Assembly: GCA_938042205.1 (NCBI GenBank)
Contig: CALIRS010000090.1
Span: 1 to 11,480 of the forward strand
Direction: 5' to 3'
DNA: 11,480 nucleotides
Origin: an uncultured bacterium
GTDB taxonomy: Bacteria > Actinomycetota > Aquicultoria > SKW223
Position numbers and translations under genes: made by a program. Each line of letters opens with the position of its first letter. Position 1 is the first letter of the stretch. Shown here in pieces: positions 1 through 5,579 of this stretch. Below the pieces are notes generated by a model, which ran no database searches, was not told the DNA's origin, and saw nothing but the letters and a program-made list of their open reading frames with translations.

Positions 1-293
1 ATTGCAGGCCCAATTCCTAACTTTGCATCCGGATAAAGCTCTTTGACAGCTGCTGCTAATATGTGAGAGGTGGAATGCCTCAAAATATCTATTCCATCCT
101 GCGAATCCAGAGAAATTAATTGAATTGTTGAATTATCTGTAACCGGAGTTCTAAGGTCTAAAACATTATCTCCTATTCTTGCAGCTACAACCTTTGTATT
201 TAAAGAAAGGAATTTTAATATATCAAGGATTTCTGTCCCATATTCGACTTCAAGGCTCTGTCCGTCAATTTCAACTAATACCTTTTCGGGCAT
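1..293 (-). CDS. thrS: Threonyl-tRNA synthetase, N-terminal part (runs off the window)
   Basis: Charges tRNA-Thr with threonine in the cytoplasm. The 97 complete codons visible start MPEKVLVEIDG and form a TGS domain (about residues 1-62). The editing domain follows, with the motif HSTSH at residues 73-77, whose two His residues are those of the HxxxH site that hydrolyses mischarged Ser-tRNA(Thr), and then YPDAKLGIGPA. Both are characteristic of bacterial ThrS. The catalytic and anticodon-binding domains lie beyond the left edge. The ATG at 291-293 is supported by a strong SD (AAGGAGG on the minus strand, 301-307) 7 nt upstream. It is divergent from the thioredoxin-like gene at 388, with under 100 bp between the two starts, so any leader is too short for a T-box. 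Very sure of the family. Confidence 0.95.
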   Translation of the reverse strand, partial: MPEKVLVEIDGQSLEVEYGTEILDILKFLSLNTKVVAARIGDNVLDLRTPVTDNSTIQLISLDSQDGIDILRHSTSHILAAAVKELYPDAKLGIGPA

Positions 294-387
294 TTTCTTT
301 CCTCCTTTTAAGTAGAAAATAATAATTGAAGTTATAAAATAATTAAAGGATTGATAAACAACACGCTTAAAAGTAAGGGTGAGATTA

Positions 388-732
388 ATGAAAAGCATCT
401 CTATAAAACTTATCTATACCCCAGATTGTGAGGGTAGCATACAGGCAGACGCCATAATAAGTGAACTGATCGAAGAGTTAAAGGATAAAGTTTTAATTGA
501 TTATTCAAAAGAATCTGTACTCTCCGTAAAAGAACTTTCTGAAAAGGAAATATATGGCAGTCCGACAATCCTTGTAAACGAAAAGGATATTGAATTTGGG
601 AATAGAAAAATACCAAAATCACTTGGATGACGTATCTATAAAACTGAGAGGGGTCTCAGTCGTTCACCTGATAAGAAAATGATTCTTGAATCTGTTTTAA
701 AAGAGTTAAATGAAGATAAATTTACAGATTAA
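388..732 (+). CDS. Thioredoxin-fold small protein with in-frame UGA, probable selenoprotein (Sec at residue 81)
   Basis: Read through the TGA at 628-630, the frame gives 114 residues and ends at TAA 730-732. The N-terminus has a beta strand then YTPDCEGS (Cys14), in the position of a thioredoxin-like active site. GSPTILVN follows at about residues 57-64, a cis-Pro-type signature of thioredoxin or glutaredoxin folds. The UGA is followed in frame by RIYKTERGLSRSPD and a helical tail. In related small proteins I recall a Cys before R-x-Y here, followed by a G-x-S-x-x-P pattern, so the UGA would replace a Cys. This is from memory, not a search. A perfect hairpin with a GGGG loop starts 13 nt after the UGA and fits a bacterial SECIS. 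Start: ATG 388 has AAGGGTGA just upstream; GTG 379 would abut its SD. Function is unknown; a thiol/selenol redox role is inferred. Alternative: a gene broken by a nonsense mutation, giving an 80-residue product. Confidence 0.72.
643..660 (+). promoter_or_regulatory. Candidate bacterial SECIS hairpin downstream of in-frame UGA
   Basis: ACTGAGA (643-649) pairs perfectly with TCTCAGT (654-660) around a GGGG loop (650-653). The first loop G lies 20 nt after the UGA at 628-630. Bacterial SECIS elements, bound by SelB, typically have a short upper stem and a small loop with a G in the first positions, roughly 16-37 nt after the UGA; this fits. A weak lower helix, TATC 633-636 with GATA 670-673, is possible. 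No T-run follows, so it is not an intrinsic terminator. Confidence 0.65.
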
Positions 733-804
733 ATCCTTAAAATACTATTTTACTTTAAGTATCGCTATAGTTCTAATGTCTGAAAAGCCTGTAAAATCAC
801 ATCC

Positions 805-1284
805 ATGGAAGTAATTAAAGAAGAAATTGTCGTCCTGCTTATGGCAATGCTTCCTGTCTGGGAGCTACGCGGGACCATCCCTTTTGCTGTAGAAGTGTTT
901 CATCTAAATCTGTTTAAGGCTGCTGTTATCTCTCTGATTGGAAACACTCTCTCAGTCATACTTATTCTTTTATATTTAGAAAACGTTGCCAGGGTTTTAT
1001 CCTCTCGATTCACTTCTATGGATAGGTTCTTCAAAATGCTCTTTGAAAAGACCAGAAAAAAACATTCCCAAAGAGTAGAGTTGCTCGCCGATCTTGCTCT
1101 ACTCACTTTCGTGGCAATTCCTTTACCAGGCACTGGCGGCTGGACAGGAGCTTTGATAGCTGTTGTCTTTAACCTCAATAAATGGCGCTCGTTTTTATCT
1201 ATATTCTTCGGATTGATAGGTGCAGCAATTATCATATCTCTCACTTATACCGGATCGAAAGCCCTGATGATAAAAATATGGTAA
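805..1284 (+). CDS. Small multidrug export family membrane protein (COG2426 / PF06695)
   Basis: An integral membrane protein of 159 residues. Diagnostic motifs are PVWELRGTIP (residues 17-26) and PLPGTGGWTGALIA (106-119), two re-entrant-like segments conserved in the family. Hydrophobic helices lie around 36-58, 98-122 and 130-148, with a basic loop at about 66-92 (KTRKKHSQR). The family is annotated as putative small multidrug exporters, but substrate and mechanism are poorly established, so export is only a family label. Length is normal. No clear SD precedes the ATG at 805, and no better in-frame start is visible. It stands alone between the UGA gene and nadD, with about 70 bp on each side. 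Confidence 0.85.
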   Translation: MEVIKEEIVVLLMAMLPVWELRGTIPFAVEVFHLNLFKAAVISLIGNTLSVILILLYLENVARVLSSRFTSMDRFFKMLFEKTRKKHSQRVELLADLALLTFVAIPLPGTGGWTGALIAVVFNLNKWRSFLSIFFGLIGAAIIISLTYTGSKALMIKIW

Positions 1285-1350
1285 ATATTTACAACCTCAA
1301 AATCATGATATTTTCGTTTTCTAAGCTTATAACTTTTCTTTATCTGCCTG

Positions 1351-1359
1351 TGCTATAAT
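1351..1359 (+). promoter_or_regulatory. Candidate extended -10 promoter element overlapping the nadD start
   Basis: TGCTATAAT is a perfect extended -10 element (TG-n-TATAAT), and its last two bases are the first two of the ATG at 1358. No convincing -35 lies 16-18 nt upstream, as is common for extended -10 promoters. Transcription would begin near 1366, downstream of that ATG, which would favour the in-frame ATG at 1370. The match could be chance in AT-rich DNA. Confidence 0.4.
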
Positions 1360-2026
1360 GCTCGCTAAGATGTATAAAGAATACGCAGTTCAAAGGACTT
1401 TTAAAAGAATTGGAATTATGGGTGGTTCTTTTAATCCGATCCATATTGGCCACCTGGTAACTGCGGAAGAAGCCTTTTCCCAGTTCGACCTGGATATAAT
1501 AATTTTCATCCCCTCAGGGCAGCCTCCCCATAAAGAACCCAGGAAGTTTGCTCCCGCAGAGGATCGCTATTTAATGACAGTGATCGCTACTGCCTCCAAC
1601 CCACACTTCATTGTGTCACGAATCGAAATTGATAGAAAGGGACCTTCCTACACAGTAGATACCCTGAAAGAACTGAGGAAGATATACAGTTCCGAGACAG
1701 AGATATATTTTATAACAGGGGCCGACGCTATCCTGGAAATCCTTACCTGGAAAACACCCGAAATCCTTGCTGAACACTGCGAATTTATCGCTGCCACCAG
1801 ACCGGGATATTCACTTGAAAAATTTAAAGAACTCCACCTTTTAAACGAAAATGCTAAGAAACTGCCTAAGGTTCATTTTATGGAAGTCCCAGCTCTAGCA
1901 ATTTCCTCCACTGATATCAGAAAGCGACTTCGCAACGGACAACCTATTAAATACCTTGTCCCGGAGGGGGTTGAACATTACCTGTATAAATCACAACTTT
2001 ATACTACTGAAAACTATGGTTCTTAA
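1358..2026 (+). CDS. nadD: Nicotinate-nucleotide adenylyltransferase
   Basis: Transfers AMP from ATP to nicotinate mononucleotide to make deamido-NAD, a late step of NAD synthesis in the cytoplasm. The Rossmann-like nucleotidyltransferase fold is shown by GGSFNPIHIGH (residues 22-32, the HxGH ATP site), PPHK (56-59), SYTVDTL (97-103), GADA (121-124) with Trp131, and ISSTDIR (182-188). The length of 222 is a little above the usual because about 15 residues precede the normal KRIGIMGG start. ATG 1370 (218 residues) is an alternative, and arguably better if the extended -10 at 1351-1359 is real. Neither start has an SD. The order nadD, LytR_C protein, rsfS is a recurring bacterial arrangement, and a common transcript is likely. 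Confidence 0.95.
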   Translation: MLAKMYKEYAVQRTFKRIGIMGGSFNPIHIGHLVTAEEAFSQFDLDIIIFIPSGQPPHKEPRKFAPAEDRYLMTVIATASNPHFIVSRIEIDRKGPSYTVDTLKELRKIYSSETEIYFITGADAILEILTWKTPEILAEHCEFIAATRPGYSLEKFKELHLLNENAKKLPKVHFMEVPALAISSTDIRKRLRNGQPIKYLVPEGVEHYLYKSQLYTTENYGS

Positions 2027-2042
2027 ACCTTGAGGCATAAAT

Positions 2043-3146
2043 ATGGAAAAAGAAGAAAAAAACGTAGACAGCGAAGAACTTTCCGAACAAAGCCCTTTCA
2101 AATCTGACAAAGAATTTATAGTCCCATATCGAGAGCGTCGCCTAATAAAGAAACACCTTATTCCTCGCCTCGAGCAACGCAGACGCAGAATACGTATGTT
2201 CAAATTAATTACAGCAATTACATTAGGCGTTATTGTGCTCTTAATGAGTACCTACTCTATCCGCCTGAGAATTTCTCGTTATGCTTTTTTAAAGGAGGAG
2301 CGGGCATCGAGATCGAAGAGCCAGGAAAAGCCTTTTAAAACGAAGAGCATTATTTTTGTTGCTTTTTCTATTGATGAAAAAAACAGGATAAATGAAGTAT
2401 CTGTTATCGGGTATGAAAAAGAGGAAAAATCCATAAAAATAATTAGTATAAAGGGTGACATTTATTTGAATCTTCTTGGTGCCGGATTGCAGGAGTTAAG
2501 ATCGACAGATGTAGGCTTTGCTCCTTTGACTTTTTATTCGATTGTTAATACGTTTCCATTCGATATTTCCTTTTTTTTGCTCTTGCCTTCCGAAAAATAT
2601 GAAGCCGCTTTGATGAATAAAGATATCCATCTCATGCTTAATGCGGCCAATAGATTTGTATCAAAATATAAGAAAGAAGTCCCTGATAAAGAAATCGAAG
2701 CCTACAAGGCTGATTTCAGAAAGATTGAAAAGAAGAACGTGGAAATAATCCCCTGCCCGACCAGGCTGAGTCAGGCTGGCAAACAAGATGTGATGATTGT
2801 AGATGATTCAGGCCTTTCTCAAACGTCTATGATTCTTTTTACAGGCGTTTTTAAAAAGAAAGAGGAAAAAGGAGTTGTACTGGTACTAAATGGTTCAGGT
2901 GTTGCCGGCGCAGGTTCAAAGGCAGCAATGCTTCTAATAAGCGCTAACTTTAAAGTGTTCGCTGTTAGAAATGCGGAAAGTTTCAATTACAAAGAAACCA
3001 TAATAGAAGTTTACGGTGAAAATCAAAAACAAGGAGAACAGGTGCTCAAAGTGCTTAAATTTGGAAAAGTTTATCCAAAACCTGTAAAAAACGATGTCAT
3101 CGATGTTTCTGTGATCGTTGGAGAAGATTTTGCAAGGTCCCCTTAA
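2043..3146 (+). CDS. Membrane-anchored LytR_C domain protein with degenerate LCP-like region
   Basis: A 367-residue protein with a very basic cytoplasmic N-terminus (KKHLIPRLEQRRRR, about 36-49), one membrane helix at 54-72, and an exported remainder. Residues 101-195 loosely follow the LytR-CpsA-Psr (LCP) fold. SIKGDIYLNL (135-144) sits where active LCP enzymes have S-I-P-R-D-x-x-V, so the catalytic Arg is replaced. Residues 277-363 are a good LytR_C domain (PF13399): VVLVLNGSGVAGAGSKAA, then a T-x-I-x-V strand, ending VSVIVGEDF. True LCP proteins attach glycopolymers to peptidoglycan; this one is probably non-catalytic, perhaps a cell-envelope scaffold or binding protein (inference). The start ATG has GAGG 7 nt upstream (2032-2035), 16 nt after nadD. 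The C-terminal call is firm; the LCP resemblance is moderate. Confidence 0.78.
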   Translation: MEKEEKNVDSEELSEQSPFKSDKEFIVPYRERRLIKKHLIPRLEQRRRRIRMFKLITAITLGVIVLLMSTYSIRLRISRYAFLKEERASRSKSQEKPFKTKSIIFVAFSIDEKNRINEVSVIGYEKEEKSIKIISIKGDIYLNLLGAGLQELRSTDVGFAPLTFYSIVNTFPFDISFFLLLPSEKYEAALMNKDIHLMLNAANRFVSKYKKEVPDKEIEAYKADFRKIEKKNVEIIPCPTRLSQAGKQDVMIVDDSGLSQTSMILFTGVFKKKEEKGVVLVLNGSGVAGAGSKAAMLLISANFKVFAVRNAESFNYKETIIEVYGENQKQGEQVLKVLKFGKVYPKPVKNDVIDVSVIVGEDFARSP

Positions 3147-3208
3147 AGGAATTTGTTATGAGCAAGAGGTAAAATAAGAATCAGGGATTTAGAACTTTAA
3201 AAGGGAGG

Positions 3209-3568
3209 TTGGAACTGGCAAGAACAAGAAACACTGAAGAAGTAGTTATCAGCCTCGCCAGAGCGGCAGAAAACAAAAAGGCAGAAGACATTGTGATTTT
3301 AAAGATTGGTGAGCTCCTTAGAATCTGTGACTACTTTTTAATCATGACCTCAACTTCTCCCCCTCAAGCTGATACATTAATAGAAACCATTAGAGAGGAG
3401 GCAAAGAGAAGATCAATTAATGTTTTTAAATCTTCAATCTCTAAAAGCAATGACTGGATACTGTTGGACTTGGGAGATATTGTGGTCCACATTTTCTCTA
3501 AGGAAGGTAGAGAGTATTACCAGCTGGACAGGCTCTGGAAGGATGCTCCTGTTCTGAAGGTAGAATAA
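3209..3568 (+). CDS. rsfS: Ribosomal silencing factor RsfS (Iojap family)
   Basis: Binds ribosomal protein uL14 on the 50S subunit and blocks subunit joining when nutrients are short. Family features over 119 residues are ICDYFLIMTSTS (39-50), the DWILLDLGDIVVHIF block (82-96), and REYYQLDRLWKDAP (101-114), the conserved C-terminal signature. Length is normal. The start is unusual: no ATG exists between the in-frame stop at 3170-3172 and the conserved region. TTG 3209 directly abuts the strong SD GGGAGG (3203-3208), whereas CTG 3215 sits 6 nt from it, a better distance; the protein differs by two residues. It follows the LytR_C gene by 62 bp and completes the nadD cluster. Confidence 0.93.
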   Translation: MELARTRNTEEVVISLARAAENKKAEDIVILKIGELLRICDYFLIMTSTSPPQADTLIETIREEAKRRSINVFKSSISKSNDWILLDLGDIVVHIFSKEGREYYQLDRLWKDAPVLKVE

Positions 3569-3594
3569 GCAGGTAAAACTCTGTTAGAGTCAGA

Positions 3595-3623
3595 TTGACG
3601 AAGTCTATAGCCATTTCTATAAT
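3595..3623 (+). promoter_or_regulatory. Sigma70-type promoter for tRNA-Ala
   Basis: TTGACG (3595-3600) is five of six to the -35 consensus. A 17-nt spacer follows, then a perfect TATAAT (3618-3623). The tRNA 5' end at 3652 lies 28 nt beyond the -10, giving a short 5' leader for RNase P removal. This is the best promoter in the window, and its position just after rsfS separates the tRNA from the upstream genes. Confidence 0.82.
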
Positions 3624-3651
3624 GATTCTTGCATCTTACTTTTCTTATTGT

Positions 3652-3727
3652 GGGGATGTAGCTCAGTTGGGAGAGCGCCTCCTTGGCGTGGAGGAGGTCA
3701 CGGGTTCAAGTCCCGTCATCTCCACCA
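3652..3727 (+). tRNA. tRNA-Ala (anticodon GGC)
   Basis: A complete 76-nt cloverleaf with an encoded CCA (3725-3727). The acceptor stem GGGGATG pairs with CATCTCC (one G-U); the D stem is GCTC/GAGC; the anticodon stem CCTCC/GGAGG encloses the loop TTGGCGT with GGC at 3685-3687, reading GCC and GCU Ala codons; the T arm is ACGGG-TTCAAGT-CCCGT. The alanine identity pair G3-U70 is present, since the single G-U in the acceptor stem is at the third pair. Confidence 0.97.
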
Positions 3728-3752
3728 TACTTGCATCCTATTGAACAGAACT

Positions 3753-3868
3753 GGGGTCAGGTCTTGAATTGTGAATTTCCCAGCTCAGGCAAATGATAAC
3801 AAGAGCGAATTTTCATTTTTAATCTTTATTTATGCATTCTTGAAATGTTAAATTTAGGACCTGATCCT
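3753..3868. repeat. Imperfect inverted repeat resembling a REP / miniature mobile element remnant
   Basis: The arm GGGGTCAGGTCTTGAATT (3753-3770) and the reverse complement of 3851-3868 agree at 14 of 18 positions, and the core TCAGGTC is identical. About 80 bp of non-coding sequence lies between. I recall similar GGGGTCAGGTC-type ends at REP-associated (IS200/RAYT-like) elements in other bacteria, but cannot check that here. No transposase and no clear target-site duplication are visible. It lies just after the tRNA gene, a common place for such insertions. Confidence 0.45.
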
Positions 3869-3888
3869 AAAAACCATAAACTTATTTA

Positions 3889-3918
3889 TAGACCACGTAA
3901 ACCATATTTTGGTACAAT
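3889..3918 (+). promoter_or_regulatory. Candidate promoter of the ATP synthase operon
   Basis: TAGACC (3889-3894, four of six to the -35 consensus), an 18-nt spacer and TACAAT (3913-3918, five of six) preceded by an extended -10 TG. Predicted transcription start is near 3925, about 60 nt before the first gene of the operon. It lies just outside the inverted repeat, in the only large gap before the atp genes. Confidence 0.5.
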
Positions 3919-3933
3919 CAAAAAGGGGTTAGG

Positions 3934-3976
3934 GGTAGAGAAAAACATATAGCTCTTCATTCCAAGCTTCTCTACC
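3934..3976 (+). promoter_or_regulatory. Leader hairpin before the ATP synthase operon
   Basis: GGTAGAGAA (3934-3942) is perfectly complementary to TTCTCTACC (3968-3976), giving a 9-bp stem with a 25-nt loop that can form a small inner helix (GCT/AGC). If the promoter at 3889-3918 is real, the stem lies close to the mRNA 5' end and ends 9 nt before the ATG at 3986, which lacks a good SD. It could stabilise the transcript or affect initiation. No T-run follows, so it is not a terminator. Confidence 0.42.
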
Positions 3977-3985
3977 TGGATAAAA

Positions 3986-4429
3986 ATGGAAGAGGAACAA
4001 AAGAAAAAGATCCTCGCAATTACCCTTAAGGTCTTTTGGACTAGCTTAATTCTTATTGTGTTCTTCTCAATTTTCGTACCCCTCGCAGTATATGTTTGGC
4101 CTGACGTCATAATCTTCGCTTTTCTTGGAATTATACTTGCGACTTCGCTTGTTATAGGCTGGACGATTTTTGCAGAAGATAAATTAGCCAGTAAAATTAT
4201 GATATCTCTTTCAGGATTTGCTGCGATTTTAGCCACTTTTTACTATTCAAATGCAGCTGTCAAGAACTTAGAAACTTTAAAAACGTACAATAAATGCTAC
4301 ATTCCATTTTTTTCCTCCCTTGCGCTGGGTTTTTTGACAGTACTTTTTATCAAGATTGTCTGGGTAGAAAAAGCAGAAGAAAAAGCCGAGGGAGCCACTC
4401 GAGAAAAGGAGGAAACCATTGAGCAATAA
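3986..4429 (+). CDS. Four-TM membrane protein of unknown function at the head of the atp operon
   Basis: A 147-residue protein that I do not recognise. It has a short charged N-terminus (MEEEQKKK), four hydrophobic helices at about 10-36, 39-62, 71-91 and 104-126, and a charged Glu/Lys/Ala-rich tail (127-147); both ends are probably cytoplasmic. No catalytic motif is visible. Its end overlaps the next start by 11 nt (4419-4429), so the two are translationally coupled and it belongs to the ATP synthase operon. By position it might be an assembly factor in the role of AtpI, or an ion-handling helper; this is inference from context only. Start ATG 3986 has no strong SD and lies just after the leader hairpin. 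Confidence 0.75.
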   Translation: MEEEQKKKILAITLKVFWTSLILIVFFSIFVPLAVYVWPDVIIFAFLGIILATSLVIGWTIFAEDKLASKIMISLSGFAAILATFYYSNAAVKNLETLKTYNKCYIPFFSSLALGFLTVLFIKIVWVEKAEEKAEGATREKEETIEQ

Positions 4430-4661
4430 AAACACCGAAAAACACCCTCTAATACCTCCTGAATTTTTAAGAGCTATTGCTATCTGGTCTCTAATCCCAA
4501 GCTATTTGATTGCTGGTGGACTTATTGGTTACGGACTTGATCGCTACTTTCACACATTTCCTTACATCACCTCCGGGGGATTACTCTTGGCATTGGGACT
4601 TGCCGTCAGAGACGTTTTGAGACTCAAAGAAATGATGTTTAGAAACAAAAGGGGAGGATAA
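4419..4661 (+). CDS. atpZ: AtpZ/AtpI-like small F0 accessory protein (PF09527-like)
   Basis: An 80-residue protein with two membrane helices (about 20-39 and 48-66). The signature GYGLDRYFHTFP (37-48) matches the G-x-x-L-D-x-x-x-x-T-x-P pattern of the small proteins encoded at the start of many atp operons, annotated AtpZ or ATPase gene 1. These are linked to F0 assembly or Mg/Ca handling; the exact role is unsettled. Start is TTG at 4419, chosen because GGAGG (4408-4412) lies 6 nt upstream; it lies inside the end of the previous gene. The stop is immediately followed by the atpB start. The symbol rests on family and position. Confidence 0.8.
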   Translation: MSNKNTEKHPLIPPEFLRAIAIWSLIPSYLIAGGLIGYGLDRYFHTFPYITSGGLLLALGLAVRDVLRLKEMMFRNKRGG

Positions 4662-5318
4662 ATGCCTCAAGCCATAGCACATAATCTTCCTTATATAACG
4701 ATCTTTAACTTTCTCTTAGTATGCATAATTCTTACTATACTTGCAGTTATATTAAGTAAAGATGGTTTTAAAGAAGTTCCTGGAGAAAGGCAAAATATCG
4801 CGGAGTTTTGCCTCGACTGGTTTTTTGATAAAGCCAGTGATATGGGAGTTTCCTCTACTAAGACTGTGGTCGCCTTTTTAGCATCCTTGTTCTTTGTAAT
4901 TCTATTTTGTAATCTTCTTTTAATTTTGCCTCTGTCACCTTTCAATATACCCCCTACATCCTATTACAGCGTTCCTCTAGCGCTTGCGCTATGCTCAATT
5001 TTCGGAACCATTATTGTAACTGGCGTGTACAGAGGCAGTCTGAATGCTGTCAAACATCTTTTCTGGCCAAATCCACTTCAGTTGATTTCTGAAGCCGGGC
5101 ATATTCTTTCTCTCTCTCTGCGTCTTTTTGGAAACATTGGAGGTGAGTATGCTGTATCTATCCAGGTTTTAAAAGTGGCACCCTATGGAATACCAGTGGT
5201 GATACATCTCATCGGTCTTATTCCTGTCTTCATCCAGGCTTTTGTTTTCACTCTCTTAACATCGACTTTCGTGGCAGGGGCTATTCACCATGAAGAAACA
5301 AAAACAAGTAAAGCATAG
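4662..5318 (+). CDS. atpB: ATP synthase F0 subunit a
   Basis: The membrane stator subunit that forms the two proton half-channels against the c ring. In 218 residues there are about five helices (15-32, 68-92, 103-121, 140-172, 178-206). SLRLFGNIGGE (152-162) holds the essential Arg154 (E. coli aArg210 equivalent), and PVFIQAFVFTLLT (188-200) holds the partner Gln192. The acidic residue usually nine positions after the Arg is one position nearer here (Glu162). The protein is on the short side because the N-terminal periplasmic part is small. The start ATG touches the preceding stop and has GGGGAGG (4651-4657) upstream. Confidence 0.95.
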   Translation: MPQAIAHNLPYITIFNFLLVCIILTILAVILSKDGFKEVPGERQNIAEFCLDWFFDKASDMGVSSTKTVVAFLASLFFVILFCNLLLILPLSPFNIPPTSYYSVPLALALCSIFGTIIVTGVYRGSLNAVKHLFWPNPLQLISEAGHILSLSLRLFGNIGGEYAVSIQVLKVAPYGIPVVIHLIGLIPVFIQAFVFTLLTSTFVAGAIHHEETKTSKA

Positions 5319-5330
5319 GTGGTGTTGTAA

Positions 5331-5561
5331 ATGAGAGAAATATTTCTTGTCTTTCTACCTACAGTCACTATTGTCATTACTGCCGTAGTGGCTGCCCTAT
5401 CAATGCGACGAATTTCTGTCTCAGCATTGGAGGGTATGACCAGGCAGCCAGAGGTCGCTGGTCAACTTTTTACGTCAATGCTTGTCAGCATGGCGCTTAT
5501 TGAAGCTCTGGTGATTTATTGTTTGATAGTAGCTCTGATGTTAGCAGGAAAAATTGATTAG
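5331..5561 (+). CDS. atpE: ATP synthase F0 subunit c, with altered first helix
   Basis: A 76-residue hairpin protein forming the rotor ring. TM2 (about 50-71) carries the proton-binding Glu58 in ALIEALVIY, and the cytoplasmic loop is EGMTRQPE (34-41), so identity is clear. Helix 1 is odd: the G-x-G-x-G-x-G packing positions, counted back from Glu34, are Val20, Ala22, Ser24 and Arg26, and two adjacent Arg (26-27) lie where the helix is normally glycine-rich. The Na+ ligands known from Ilyobacter (Gln32, Ser66, Thr67) are replaced by Met25, Ala59 and Leu60, so proton coupling is inferred. An SD-like AGGTGGTG precedes the ATG. Confidence 0.92.
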   Translation: MREIFLVFLPTVTIVITAVVAALSMRRISVSALEGMTRQPEVAGQLFTSMLVSMALIEALVIYCLIVALMLAGKID

Positions 5562-5579
5562 TTTCCGGCGGTGTAAGAG

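Noticed and set aside
294..387. T-box or other riboswitch in the thrS leader
   Set aside because: The gap to the divergent gene is under 100 bp, too short for a T-box, and no specifier loop or T-box sequence was seen.
379..630. Reading the small gene as an 83-residue protein that starts at GTG 379 and ends at TGA 628
   Set aside because: The frame stays open for 33 further codons, a SECIS-like hairpin follows at the proper distance, and ATG 388 has better SD spacing than GTG 379. It remains the fallback if no Sec machinery exists.
628..630. TGA reassigned to a sense codon (Gly or Trp code variants)
   Set aside because: atpA and atpD end in TGA exactly at their normal C-termini, and no other gene here contains an in-frame TGA, so TGA is a stop in this genome.
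643..660. The GGGG-loop hairpin as an intrinsic terminator
   Set aside because: No run of T follows, and it lies inside an open frame.
1285..1357. Terminator between the multidrug-export gene and nadD
   Set aside because: Only short A/T-rich palindromic stretches are present, with no GC stem followed by a T-run.
5331..5561. A sodium-translocating ATP synthase or N-ATPase operon
   Set aside because: The Na+ ligands in subunit c (Gln, Ser, Thr) are replaced by Met, Ala and Leu, and the gene order has beta and epsilon last, unlike N-ATPase operons where they come first.
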